A program made the position numbers and the translations under genes. Positions 17,618 through 26,691 of a DNA stretch of 64,000 bases are shown one piece after another (the stretch's first letter is position 1; every line of letters begins with the position of its first letter). Source of the DNA: CAVPOO01 sp963707015 (GTDB lineage: Bacteria; Pseudomonadota; Gammaproteobacteria; Thiohalobacterales; Thiohalobacteraceae); contig CAVPOO010000013.1 in the NCBI GenBank assembly GCA_963707015.1, forward strand, positions 186,001 through 250,000. Reading direction: 5' to 3'. The notes beneath the pieces are model-generated. The model was not told the origin of the DNA. It made no database searches and saw only the letters and a program-made list of their open reading frames with translations.

Positions 17618-18357
17618 AAAAGACCTGGGACGACGCAGCGTTCCGGCCGATCAGCGACGATCAGCCCTTTCTCGCCGGCAACGTGCAGCACATCTTTTCC
17701 CTCCAGCAGGTCGGCAAGCTGTTCGCCCTGGTCGGCGCGCTGCTGGCGGCCTTTGCCGGGCTGCTCTACCTGCTGCTGAGGAAAAAGGCCGACCCCGGCA
17801 TACCCGGCAGGCCGTTTCCGCAGGTGCTGCTGATCAGCGTGCTGGTGGGCGCCAACTTCCTGGTCATCGAGCACTACCTCATCCTGGCCCTGTTCGGCAA
17901 GCTCTACGTCTACCATGATGCGCTGGTACTGGGCGCGATCAGTTTCCTGATCGTTTCCGGCCTCGGCAGCACCTACATCACCGCACGCCGGCGGCCGGTC
18001 TTTCAGCTGGCCGGCGGCCTGTTCATCCTGGCGCTGTTGTTGAGTCATGCCAGCCTGTCCCCCTGGGCCAGCCTCGCCTTGCTCGCCCCGGTGGCCTTCG
18101 TGACCGGCAGCTTTTTCCCCGCCCTGTTCGAGGTGGCGGCGGAAAATCCGCTGGGTGTCTTCGCCGGGGATGCCATCGGCGCCGCGATCGGTTCGATGGC
18201 CTCGTTCTTTATCCCGATCGTGTTCGGCTTCGGCTGGTTTTTTGTCTTCGCCACCGCCATGTTCTGGGTCACGGCCGTCGCCACCTACGTGTTTTTTCGT
18301 GACCTGGCCGAATCCCGGCCGCCCCTCGGCGCAGATTCCCGGCTTTCCTGTCAGTGA
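17614..18357 (+). CDS. Membrane protein, C-terminal part of the split spermidine-synthase-like protein
   Basis: 247 aa. It starts at a GTG sharing bases with the previous stop and has only a weak ribosome site. The first 30 residues (WDDAAFRPISDDQPFLAGN) are the usual end of the SpeE-like domain, and about six membrane helices follow. The open part of this frame begins at 17569, so both frames overlap for about 48 bp and a single -1 shift would join them. A sequencing error, a true mutation or recoding are all possible. Confidence 0.75.
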   Translation: MKKTWDDAAFRPISDDQPFLAGNVQHIFSLQQVGKLFALVGALLAAFAGLLYLLLRKKADPGIPGRPFPQVLLISVLVGANFLVIEHYLILALFGKLYVYHDALVLGAISFLIVSGLGSTYITARRRPVFQLAGGLFILALLLSHASLSPWASLALLAPVAFVTGSFFPALFEVAAENPLGVFAGDAIGAAIGSMASFFIPIVFGFGWFFVFATAMFWVTAVATYVFFRDLAESRPPLGADSRLSCQ

Positions 18358-18475
18358 ACCGGCGGGCCTTGTACACGCGCCAGGCGCATCCGGGAAGCTG
18401 CAACCCGGGGTTGCGAGATGGCGGGTCGGCCGGCACGAGTGAGGTCACCGGGATGGCGCGGTCCGGGAATTCACC

Positions 18476-19840
18476 ATGACACCCGTCGGCCTTGTCTGGC
18501 CGCAGCGCGATGAACGGCGCCTGCTGGGACGCTTCTATCTCGCCGGCGGCATCGGCGAACTGTTTGATGTCATCTGGCCGTTCCAGTTCGCCTATCTGTT
18601 CATGGTGATGGAGCGGCCGGAATGGGCGGTGATCCCCCTGCTGGTGGAGTCCGCGACGGCCCTGCTTGCGGAGATACCGACCGGGGCGTTCGCCGACCGT
18701 TTCGGCAGACGCCGCGCGGTCATTCTCGGCGATGTCCTGAGCGCGGCCGGCCTGCTGCTGGTGCCGCCTGCGGCTCAGCAGGCCGGAACGGTCCAGCTGA
18801 TCGCAGTCTGTGCGAGCTTCGGGGTATGGGGCCTGGGGCAGGCGCTGGTGTCGGGCGCGGGTGAGGCGTGGGTGGTCGACAATCTCGCCGTGGCCGGTCG
18901 CAGGGATCTGATCGACAGTTATTTTGCCCGCATCAGCTCATTCGTTTCGCTGGGTGCGGTCGGCGCGGGGGCGCTGGCGATCCTGATCCTGCTGAGTGTC
19001 ACGATCTCGCGGCCCTGGCTCGATGCCCTGTGGTACATTGCGGCCGCAGGCATGCTGGTCGCAGTGACAATAAAACTGAGCATCGCCGAGCGCCGCCCGG
19101 CGCCGGACAGTCCCGGTAAGCGCGGCGCCCGACCGACGGTTCTTGTCACCATCCTGCTCGGGTTTCGCGCCATTCGGCGCGCGAGAACGCTGCTGTTTTT
19201 TGTGCTGGCACTCGTTATTGCCTCATTTCCGGAGTCTGCGGCGGATGATGCCTTCGATATGTCGCTCATCACCAAGGGGATGGATGCGCGGGGTCTGGCG
19301 CCCCTGGGGATAGTCGACAACATCATCGGCATGCTTGCCCCCCTGATCGGCATGGCCTTGTTGCGGCGCTTCGGCGCCACCCGCGTGCTGAGCCTGTTCC
19401 TGGTGATTCCGGTGCTCGCGGTGAGTACCCTGTTCATCGCGCCGGTTCTGGGGGTGCTGATTTTTCTTTACATTCTGTTCGACTTCGTCGACTGTGTCTG
19501 GGACCCGGTGGCCAATGCGCGTCTGCAGGCCATGGTCGCATCGGAGAGCCGGGCAACGGTTGCCTCAATCGTGAATCACCTCGGCGGTCTCATGGAACTG
19601 CTCGGCATTACCGTGCTGGCGCTGCTGCTTGGTGAGCACAGCGACCAGCTCAGTGAGCTGGTACCCGACCTGGTGGCGGCATTCTCGGGCGGGGCGAGCG
19701 GTGTCAGCGAGGCACCGATGACCCGCGTTGGTCTGTCGGTGCCGGATCTCGCCATTGCGGTTTTCGTCTTCTCGCTGCTGCTGGCCCTGCCGTTCATCCT
19801 GCTCAGCGCGAGCGCTTCGCGCGGGCGGCCGCGGCCATGA
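18476..19840 (+). CDS. MFS transporter
   Basis: 454 aa with about 12 hydrophobic segments and the MFS loop 2-3 motif GAFADRFGRRRAVILGD. The second half begins after a hydrophilic stretch (IAERRPAPDSPGKRGARP). Substrate unknown. It lies between a SpeE-like protein and an NspC-like decarboxylase on the same strand, so export of a polyamine-like product is a reasonable guess. The ATG at 18476 has only a weak ribosome site. Confidence 0.85.
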   Translation: MTPVGLVWPQRDERRLLGRFYLAGGIGELFDVIWPFQFAYLFMVMERPEWAVIPLLVESATALLAEIPTGAFADRFGRRRAVILGDVLSAAGLLLVPPAAQQAGTVQLIAVCASFGVWGLGQALVSGAGEAWVVDNLAVAGRRDLIDSYFARISSFVSLGAVGAGALAILILLSVTISRPWLDALWYIAAAGMLVAVTIKLSIAERRPAPDSPGKRGARPTVLVTILLGFRAIRRARTLLFFVLALVIASFPESAADDAFDMSLITKGMDARGLAPLGIVDNIIGMLAPLIGMALLRRFGATRVLSLFLVIPVLAVSTLFIAPVLGVLIFLYILFDFVDCVWDPVANARLQAMVASESRATVASIVNHLGGLMELLGITVLALLLGEHSDQLSELVPDLVAAFSGGASGVSEAPMTRVGLSVPDLAIAVFVFSLLLALPFILLSASASRGRPRP

Positions 19841-19912
19841 GTGGCCCTGCGCAGGTGTGCCTGGCCGCCCGGCCCGGGCGCTGGTCCAACGTGACAGTCG
19901 GAGTGGCATGCT

Positions 19913-21082
19913 ATGCAGCCTGAGGAACGCTTCGAATTTCTGAAAACCGCCGATCTCAGGACGCCGGCTTTCGTGTTCGATGTCGGCGCCCTGAGAGCGG
20001 ATGCGCAGCGGGCCCGCGAGGCGGTATGCGATGCCGATACGCAGCTGCTGTTCGCCATCAAATCCTATTCGGTGGCGGCGGGTCTGCAGCACATCGCGAG
20101 CGAGGTTGCGGGCTTTGCCACAAGCTCGCTGTTCGAGGCCAGGCTCGCCCGCGAGATTCTCAAGCCGCAGCAGAGTGTGCATCTGACCACGCCCGGGCTG
20201 CGACCCGACGAGATCCTGCCAATCTGCGAGCTGGCCGATTACCTGAGTTTCAACTCCCTGACCCAGTGGCTGCGTTTCCGCGACGTGGCGGCAGGCCGGC
20301 TCAGTTGCGGTCTGCGCGTCAATCCCCAGCTGTCGCTGGTGGGCGATGCCCGTTACGATCCGTGCCGGGACAACTCCAAGCTTGGTGTGTCACTCGATGA
20401 ACTGCGCAGGCTGTTGCACGAGGCGCCCGAGCAGCTCGACGGGATACGCGGCATCCATGTGCACAGCAACTGTGACTCGGCAGACCTGACACCGCTGCTG
20501 ATGACGGTGGAGCGCCTGCTGGAAGGTCTCGGGCCGCTGTTCGATCGGATCGAGTGGGTCAATCTGGGTGGCGGCTATCTGTTCCATGATCCGCTCAATA
20601 CCGGGGCGCTGGCACAGGCCAAGGCCAGGCTGCAGGCCCGCGGTCGCTACCGCGTGTTCATGGAGCCCGGGGCCTCGATTGTCCGGCGTGCCGGGCAGAT
20701 TGTCGCCTCGGTCGTCGACCTGTTCGCCAGTGGCGGCCGGCAGCTGGCGGTACTCGATACCAGCGTCAACCACATGCCCGAGGTGTTCGAGTACCAGTTC
20801 GAGCCCGATGTGGCGGGCGATTCGGCCAGCGCCGAATACGAGTACCTGCTGGCCGGCGCGTCCTGTGTGGCCGGCGACCTGTTCGGCAGCTACGGTTTCG
20901 CCGAGCCGCTGCGGGTCGGCACGCGCATCGTCTTTCCGGATATGGGGGCCTATGCCATGGTCAAGGCGAACATGTTCAATGGCATCAATCTCCCGACCAT
21001 CTATGCGCTGGGTGAGGCGGGTGAACTGGCAGAGATCAAGCGTTTTGGCTATGCAGATTTCCTGACGCTCTGTGGTGCGTGA
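19913..21082 (+). CDS. PLP-dependent decarboxylase, carboxynorspermidine-decarboxylase-like
   Basis: 389 aa, fold type III (alanine racemase fold) decarboxylase closest in motifs to NspC. Seen: TPAFVFDVGAL, LLFAIKSYS with the PLP Lys at about residue 50, SSLFEARLAREI, NPQLSL...YDPC, HVHSNCD, WVNLGGGYLF, FMEPGASIV, and the C-terminal GASCVAGDLFG with the substrate-site Cys and Asp. NspC decarboxylates carboxy(nor)spermidine in the alternative polyamine route. The partner carboxyspermidine dehydrogenase is not in the window, so the substrate may differ. Its stop overlaps the following frame. Confidence 0.8.
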   Translation: MQPEERFEFLKTADLRTPAFVFDVGALRADAQRAREAVCDADTQLLFAIKSYSVAAGLQHIASEVAGFATSSLFEARLAREILKPQQSVHLTTPGLRPDEILPICELADYLSFNSLTQWLRFRDVAAGRLSCGLRVNPQLSLVGDARYDPCRDNSKLGVSLDELRRLLHEAPEQLDGIRGIHVHSNCDSADLTPLLMTVERLLEGLGPLFDRIEWVNLGGGYLFHDPLNTGALAQAKARLQARGRYRVFMEPGASIVRRAGQIVASVVDLFASGGRQLAVLDTSVNHMPEVFEYQFEPDVAGDSASAEYEYLLAGASCVAGDLFGSYGFAEPLRVGTRIVFPDMGAYAMVKANMFNGINLPTIYALGEAGELAEIKRFGYADFLTLCGA

Positions 21083-21083
21083 G

Positions 21084-22409
21084 ATGTTGAGAATTTACGA
21101 AGAAGAACTGGAATTTCCCGCGATCGCCGGACATTGCGGACTGCTGCCCTATCTGGCCGGGATGGTGCGTCGGCACCTCAGGCCGGGGCTGCTGCCGGTG
21201 CGTTTCGTGATTACCGAGACGACGCCGACAAGCTACAAGTGTGAGCTGGGTGTGGTGTCGGGCCTGCTGGATGCGCAGCTCGAACACAGCTGCTCGATCT
21301 TTGACTACGCGCCGCGCGTGATCAATAACAGCGATGCGTTCAATGCCGTTCTGCTCGTCCCGACCGGGATAGGCAGCAGCATCGGCGGGCATGCCGGTGA
21401 CGCCAACCCGGTGGCACGGCTGCTGGCCTCGGTCTGCGACACGCTGATCACCCATCCCAATGTGGTGAATGCCTCGGACGTCAATGACCTGCCCGAAAAC
21501 GGGCTGTACGTGGAGGGCAGCGTGATCAGCCGCCTGATGATGGGCATCGCCGGCCTGCAGCCGGTGCGCGCCAATCGCGTGCTGGTCGTGATCGACGAGC
21601 ATCAGGACAAGACATTCACCGATGTCGCGATAAACTCGGTGAGCGCTGCCCGCGCCTCCTATGGACTCAGCTGCCCGGCGGTGATCCGGCTCGATCCCCC
21701 GGTGTACATGAAATCGGTCTACGCCCCGTCAGGGCGCGCCGTCGGCACGGTGGAGCGACTCGAAGGCCTGATCGCGGTGCTCGAGGAATACCAGGGCCAC
21801 TATGACGCCCTGGCGGTCTCCACCCAGATCGAGGTCCCCCGGCACTATCACATCGATTACTACACCGCCCGCGGCGACATGATCAATCCGTGGGGCGGGG
21901 TCGAGGCGATATTCACCCATGCCATCTCCTCGCTCTACGACATCCCGGCGGCACACGCGCCCATGCTGGAGTCACAGGACGTCGCCAACATCGAGCTCGG
22001 CCCGGTGGACCCGCGCATGGCCGCCGAGGAGATCTCCAATGGCTTCTTCATGTGCGTGCTGAAAGGGCTGCAGCGCAGCCCGCGGCTGGTCAAGGACGTG
22101 CGTGCCGGCGGCCGGCCCGGCGTGCTGACGGCCTCGGACATCGCCTGCCTGGTCATCCCGGACGGTTGTGTCGGGCTGCCGACCCTGGCGGCCCTGGAGC
22201 AGGGGATTCCGGTCATCGCCGTGGGTGAGAACAGGAACATCATGCGCAACGATCTTGCCCTGCTGCCGTGGCTGCCGGGCCAGTTGCACCGGGTGGAAAA
22301 CTACTGGGAGTCGGCCGGTGTGATGTCGGCACTCAAGGCGGGCATCGCCCCGGGGTCGGTGCGCCGGCCCCTGGCGGATACCGTGCATGTCAGGCGCTCG
22401 AAACCCTGA
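21084..22409 (+). CDS. DUF3326 family protein
   Basis: 441 aa. The block LVPTGIGSSIGGHAGDANP, then TLITHPNVVNASD and RVLVVIDEH, is characteristic of DUF3326; the function is unknown. The C-terminal half contains DIACLVIPDGCVGLPTLAALEQGIPVIAVG, reminiscent of a nucleotide-sugar-binding loop. The frame may start at GTG 21072, overlapping the decarboxylase stop; I list the ATG at 21084. The tight coupling to the NspC-like enzyme implies a shared pathway. Confidence 0.75.
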   Translation: MLRIYEEELEFPAIAGHCGLLPYLAGMVRRHLRPGLLPVRFVITETTPTSYKCELGVVSGLLDAQLEHSCSIFDYAPRVINNSDAFNAVLLVPTGIGSSIGGHAGDANPVARLLASVCDTLITHPNVVNASDVNDLPENGLYVEGSVISRLMMGIAGLQPVRANRVLVVIDEHQDKTFTDVAINSVSAARASYGLSCPAVIRLDPPVYMKSVYAPSGRAVGTVERLEGLIAVLEEYQGHYDALAVSTQIEVPRHYHIDYYTARGDMINPWGGVEAIFTHAISSLYDIPAAHAPMLESQDVANIELGPVDPRMAAEEISNGFFMCVLKGLQRSPRLVKDVRAGGRPGVLTASDIACLVIPDGCVGLPTLAALEQGIPVIAVGENRNIMRNDLALLPWLPGQLHRVENYWESAGVMSALKAGIAPGSVRRPLADTVHVRRSKP

Positions 22410-22450
22410 GCCGGATGCGTGCTGCCCGGCGGGCTGCGTCGGTGGTGCCT

Positions 22451-23740
22451 TCAGTCCGGCCCGGTCATGGGTTTGTAGGGGGTCTCGGGATTACCCGTAT
22501 AGATCTGGCGCGGGCGCGCGATCCGGGACTCGGGCGACTCGTTCTGTTCCCGCCAGTGGGCGATCCAGCCCGCCAGACGGCCGATGGCGAAGATCACGGT
22601 GAACATATTGGTGGGGATGCCGATCGCGCGCAGGATGATGCCGCTGTAGAAGTCCACGTTCGGGTACAGCTTGCGTTCGACGAAGTAGCTGTCGCTGAGG
22701 GCGATTTCCTCGAGTTTGCGGGCGATGTTCAGCAGCGGGTCGTCCTGGCCCAGGAAGGCGAGCAGCCGCTCGGCGGTGCGCTGCAGAACCACGGCGCGCG
22801 GGTCATGGCTCTTGTAGACCCGGTGGCCGAAGCCCATCAGGCGAACCTTGCTGGCCTTGTCTTTGGCCAGACGAAGGTACTCCTCGGGGGTCGTGTGCCC
22901 CTGGTGGATCTGTTCCAGCATGTGCAGGACCTTGACATTGGCCCCCCCGTGCAGCGGCCCCCACAGGGCGCACACACCGGCGGCACAGGAGGCGAACAGG
23001 TTGGCCTGGCTGGAACCCACCATGCGCACGGTTGAGGTGCTGCAGTTCTGTTCGTGGTCCGCGTGCAGGATCAGCACCAGGTTGAGCGCATCGCGCACCC
23101 GGTCATCGCACAGGTACTGGTCGTAGGGCTGCGAGAACATCATGTGCAGGAAATTCACGGCATAGCGCAGCTTGGGGTCGGGATAGATGTAGGGGAATCC
23201 CCGCGACCTGCGATAGGCGAATGCCGCGATGGTCCTGACCTTGCTGATCAGCCGCGCGGCGGCCGCCTCGAACTTGCCCGGTTCCTCCAGCTCGTAGAAC
23301 TCCGGGTGGAAGCAGGACAGCGCATTGATCATGGCCGAGAGAATGGCCATCGGCGGTGCCGTGCGCGGGAAACCCTCGAAGTTGTGCTTCATGGCCTCGT
23401 CGATATTGGCGTTGCCGGTCAGTTCGGCACTGAAGCGCGCGTATTCCACCGCGCTTGGCAGCGTGCCGAAGATCAGCAGCCAGGCGACTTCCACGAAGTT
23501 GGGATGCTTCTCGAACTGCTCGATCGGAATGCCACGGTAACGCAGGATCCCCCGTTCACCATCGATGTAGGTGATGGCGCTTTCGCAGCTACCGGTATTG
23601 CCGTAGCCGGGGTCCAGGCTGATCAGCCCGGTGCGGTCGCGCAGCTTGCGGATGTCGATGGCCTTCTCACCCTCCGTGCCCTGCACGACGGGAAGCTCAT
23701 AGTGACCGTCACCCACCACCAGCGTCGCTGTCTCATTCAT
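22451..23740 (-). CDS. gltA: Citrate synthase (type II)
   Basis: Condenses acetyl-CoA and oxaloacetate to citrate. Seen: LDPGYGNTGSCESAITYIDG near the N terminus, HADHEQNCST with a catalytic His, WGPLHGGAN, and GFGHRVYKSHDPRA. 429 aa is normal for the hexameric, NADH-sensitive type. An AAAGGAG site is 8 bases upstream of the ATG at 23740, deciding against the longer frame. Confidence 0.95.
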   Translation of the reverse strand: MNETATLVVGDGHYELPVVQGTEGEKAIDIRKLRDRTGLISLDPGYGNTGSCESAITYIDGERGILRYRGIPIEQFEKHPNFVEVAWLLIFGTLPSAVEYARFSAELTGNANIDEAMKHNFEGFPRTAPPMAILSAMINALSCFHPEFYELEEPGKFEAAAARLISKVRTIAAFAYRRSRGFPYIYPDPKLRYAVNFLHMMFSQPYDQYLCDDRVRDALNLVLILHADHEQNCSTSTVRMVGSSQANLFASCAAGVCALWGPLHGGANVKVLHMLEQIHQGHTTPEEYLRLAKDKASKVRLMGFGHRVYKSHDPRAVVLQRTAERLLAFLGQDDPLLNIARKLEEIALSDSYFVERKLYPNVDFYSGIILRAIGIPTNMFTVIFAIGRLAGWIAHWREQNESPESRIARPRQIYTGNPETPYKPMTGPD

Positions 23741-23834
23741 TACCAACACTCCTTTATCGAATCGCAACTCACCGGGGCAGACCCGCGCCGGGGGCACGCT
23801 GCCGGCCGCCTCGAATCCGGACTACCGACCCCTG

Positions 23835-25568
23835 TCACACCCGCTGCGCGTCATCGGGGTGCGCCTGCGCGAGTCCCATTTTCTCGATCGCGATCTCGCG
23901 CATGCGGAATTTCTGCAGTTTGCCGGTGACGGTCATCGGAAACTCATCGACAAACCAGATGTGTCTGGGGATCTTGAAGTGTGCGATCCTGCCCTTACAG
24001 AAATCACGGATCTCCTCCGCGCTCGCCGTTTCACCCGTGCGCAGATGGATCCAGGCCATGAGCTCTTCGCCGTAGAAGGCGTCGGGGATGCCGAACACGG
24101 CGATCTCGGCAACCTTGGGATGCGTGAAGATGAAGTCCTCGATCTCGCGCGGATAGATGTTCTCGCCGCCGCGAATGATCATCTCCTTCAGTCGTCCGGT
24201 CACCCTGACATAGCCGTCGGCATCCATGGTGCCGAGATCCCCGGAGGCCAGCCAGCCGTTGCGGTCGATGGCACTGGCGGTGGCCTCGGCATCGCCGTAA
24301 TAGCCCTGCATGACGTGATAGCCGCGAAAACAGATCTCCCCGACCGCGCCGCGCGGCACGGTCATGCGGCTGGCAACATCCACGATCTTCACCTCCTGGT
24401 GCGGGAGGTTTGTCCCCACCGTGCCGATGCGGCGCTCCATGCCGTCGTCCCGGGATGTCAGATGGGTCAGGGGTGAGGCCTCGGTCTCACCGTAGCCGAT
24501 CAGAATCTCGCGGCAGTGCATATCCTGCATCACGCGCTGCATGAGCGCCGGCGGGCAGGGGGCGCCGGCCATGATGCCGGTGCGCAGGCTGGACAGGTCG
24601 AAGCTCGCGAACTGCGGATCTTCCAGTTCGGCGATGAACATCGTCGGGACCCCGTGGATGGCGGTGCAGCGCTCGGCCGCGACGGCCCTGAGGACGGCCT
24701 GCGCATCGAAATGCTCGCAGGGAATCACGATGCAGGCCCCGACCGAGAGACACAGCAGGTTCGCGAGCACCATCCCGAAGCAGTGATAAAAGGGCACCGA
24801 CACGGCCAGCCGGTCGGCCTCGCTGAAGTGCATCGCGCGGGCGGAAAACCAGGCGTTGTTGAGGATGTTGTGGTGTGTCAGCACCACGGCCTTGGGGAAG
24901 CCGGTCGTCCCGGAGGTGTACTGGATGTTGATGGGGTCATCCACATCCAGGGAGCCGGCGAGGGCATCGAGCCGCTCGGCGGGGATGCGGCCGGCGGCCG
25001 CCAGCAACTCCGGCCAGGGGGTGAAACCGGGATGCGGGCAGGCCGTCTTCTCCGGGGCCTGCGGGTCATACAGCACTACCCGCCGCAGGGCCGGAAACGC
25101 CTCACTCGCGATCGCCGCCGGCCCGGCGGTCGTGAGCTCCGGAATCAGCGCGACCAGCATGGCGACATAATCGCTGCTGCGGAAGCGCGGGATCAGAAAC
25201 AGGCCCTGGACCTCGGAGCGCTGCAGCGCATAGGCGAGCTCGCGCTGGCGGTAGGCGGGGTTGATGTTGACCAGTATCGCGCCGATACGCGCCGTGGCCA
25301 TCTGCAAGAGCAGCCATTCGACATTGTTGGTTGACCAGATGCCAATGCGATCGCCCTTGCCGAAGCCGGTTGCAAGCAGACCGCGCGCCAGCGCGTCCAC
25401 CGCCTGCGCCAGCTCTGCGTAGCTCAGCCGCCGGCCCTGGGGTACGGATACGACCGCCGCGTTTGCGGCGAAGCGTTGCGCGATCCCGGCGAAATGCTCC
25501 GGGATCGTCGCACCCAGCAGCGGCGCCGTACCACCCCGGTGACAATAGCTCTTGTCTGTTGTCGACAT
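23835..25568 (-). CDS. Acyl-CoA synthetase (AMP-forming)
   Basis: 577 aa. AMP-binding motifs: YTSGTTGFPKAVVLTHHN (P-loop), GYGETEASPL, SGDLGTMDADGYVRVTGR, GGENIYPREIEDF, and the C-terminal TGKLQKFRMRE with the adenylating Lys. The pattern is that of medium/long-chain fatty-acyl-CoA synthases of the FadD family. It lies downstream of the amino-acid dehydrogenase / ferredoxin oxidoreductase operon, separated by R1 copy 4, so it is probably a separate unit. The substrate may be a fatty or branched-chain acid. Confidence 0.9.
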   Translation of the reverse strand: MSTTDKSYCHRGGTAPLLGATIPEHFAGIAQRFAANAAVVSVPQGRRLSYAELAQAVDALARGLLATGFGKGDRIGIWSTNNVEWLLLQMATARIGAILVNINPAYRQRELAYALQRSEVQGLFLIPRFRSSDYVAMLVALIPELTTAGPAAIASEAFPALRRVVLYDPQAPEKTACPHPGFTPWPELLAAAGRIPAERLDALAGSLDVDDPINIQYTSGTTGFPKAVVLTHHNILNNAWFSARAMHFSEADRLAVSVPFYHCFGMVLANLLCLSVGACIVIPCEHFDAQAVLRAVAAERCTAIHGVPTMFIAELEDPQFASFDLSSLRTGIMAGAPCPPALMQRVMQDMHCREILIGYGETEASPLTHLTSRDDGMERRIGTVGTNLPHQEVKIVDVASRMTVPRGAVGEICFRGYHVMQGYYGDAEATASAIDRNGWLASGDLGTMDADGYVRVTGRLKEMIIRGGENIYPREIEDFIFTHPKVAEIAVFGIPDAFYGEELMAWIHLRTGETASAEEIRDFCKGRIAHFKIPRHIWFVDEFPMTVTGKLQKFRMREIAIEKMGLAQAHPDDAQRV

Positions 25569-25660
25569 CGATCTGCCCCATTCGCGATGTCTAACAGGCT
25601 TTCGACCTGACGACAACGGATGCTGACAAATCAGGCGCAATGCCAGTGTTTTTATCTATA

Positions 25661-25741
25661 GCCACGGAATCCACGGAAAAACACGGAAAGAACCCGCACC
25701 CATACGAACTTTTTCCGTGTTTTTCCGTGGATTCCGTGGCC
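25661..25741. repeat. Hairpin repeat R1, copy 4
   Basis: Clean short copy: arms are nearly perfect complements around a loop of about 20 bp. The upstream flank CTGACAAATCAGGC...CCAGTG and the downstream flank CATTATCAGATTGAAA recur at other copies, so the full unit is longer than the hairpin. Confidence 0.85.
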
Positions 25742-25773
25742 ATCATATTTCTCATTATCAGATTGAAAGAGCG

Positions 25774-26691
25774 CTACTCACCGACGCCCGCCCAGTAGGC
25801 ATCCACGCGGTCCTGGATCTCCGCCAGGAGTGCCTCGTTGCGCGTGGGCGAAAACAGATGGGCGAAGCGGCCCTGTTTCTTCAGGTACTCCTCCACGGGC
25901 AGCCGCGGGTGGGGGATCCGGGTGTGTACCACCTTGCCGTCGACATACTCCTTCAAGGGCCACGCGCCAGTCTTCACCGCCAGCCTGCCGATGTCCACCG
26001 ATTCGCGTGGCTCATAGTCCCAGCCGGTGGGGCAGGGGGCGAGGGCGATGATCAGACGCGGTCCCTCGAGGCTCTTGGCCCGGGCAATCTTCCGGGCGAG
26101 ATCCAGGGGCTCGGCGCCGATGACCGTCGCCACATAGGCGGGCCTGTGGGCCGCCCAGATGGCAAACAGGTCCTTCTTGTAGCCGCGAAAGCCCGCCGGT
26201 CCCCGGCTGGTCGCGGTCCTCGCGGCATGCGGCGTGGCAGCCGAGAACTGCTGGCCGGTGTTGCCGTAGCCCTCGTTGTCATAGCAGATGTAGAGAAAGT
26301 CGAGCCCGCGCTCCATGGCGCCCGAGGTGGCGGACAGGCCCATGCCATAGGCGGCGCCGTCGCCCGTCAGCACCACGACCTCGAGGTCTTCCCCGGCCGG
26401 CATGCGCTTCTGCTCGAGCAGAATATCCAGGGCATCGCGCACGCCCTGCGCCCCCGCGGGTGCCGAGGCCATGGCCGTGTACAGCCAGGAACCGCGGAAT
26501 GGCGTGAAGGGATAGACCGACAACAGGGTCATGCAGCCCGCCGCATTGATGAACACCGTCCTGGGGCCGAGCACATCGTAGATCTCGTGCAGTGCCTCGA
26601 GGCCACCGCAGCCGGCGCACATCGGCGTGCCCGTCCCGAGCAAATGGGTGGACGGGAGATCCTTCATGCGTTTGAACAGACGCTCGGTCAT
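25774..26691 (-). CDS. 2-oxoacid:ferredoxin oxidoreductase, beta (TPP) subunit
   Basis: 305 aa. The TPP site reads GDGAAYGMGLSATSGAM...CYDNEGYGNTG, and the N-terminal CAGCGGLEALHEIYDVLG is the family opening. With the alpha and fused gamma-delta subunits upstream it forms an enzyme that oxidatively decarboxylates 2-oxoacids to acyl-CoA and reduces ferredoxin. ATG at 26691 overlaps the alpha stop by four bases. It could act on pyruvate or on branched-chain/aromatic 2-oxoacids; the neighbouring dehydrogenase favours the latter. Confidence 0.9.
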   Translation of the reverse strand: MTERLFKRMKDLPSTHLLGTGTPMCAGCGGLEALHEIYDVLGPRTVFINAAGCMTLLSVYPFTPFRGSWLYTAMASAPAGAQGVRDALDILLEQKRMPAGEDLEVVVLTGDGAAYGMGLSATSGAMERGLDFLYICYDNEGYGNTGQQFSAATPHAARTATSRGPAGFRGYKKDLFAIWAAHRPAYVATVIGAEPLDLARKIARAKSLEGPRLIIALAPCPTGWDYEPRESVDIGRLAVKTGAWPLKEYVDGKVVHTRIPHPRLPVEEYLKKQGRFAHLFSPTRNEALLAEIQDRVDAYWAGVGE

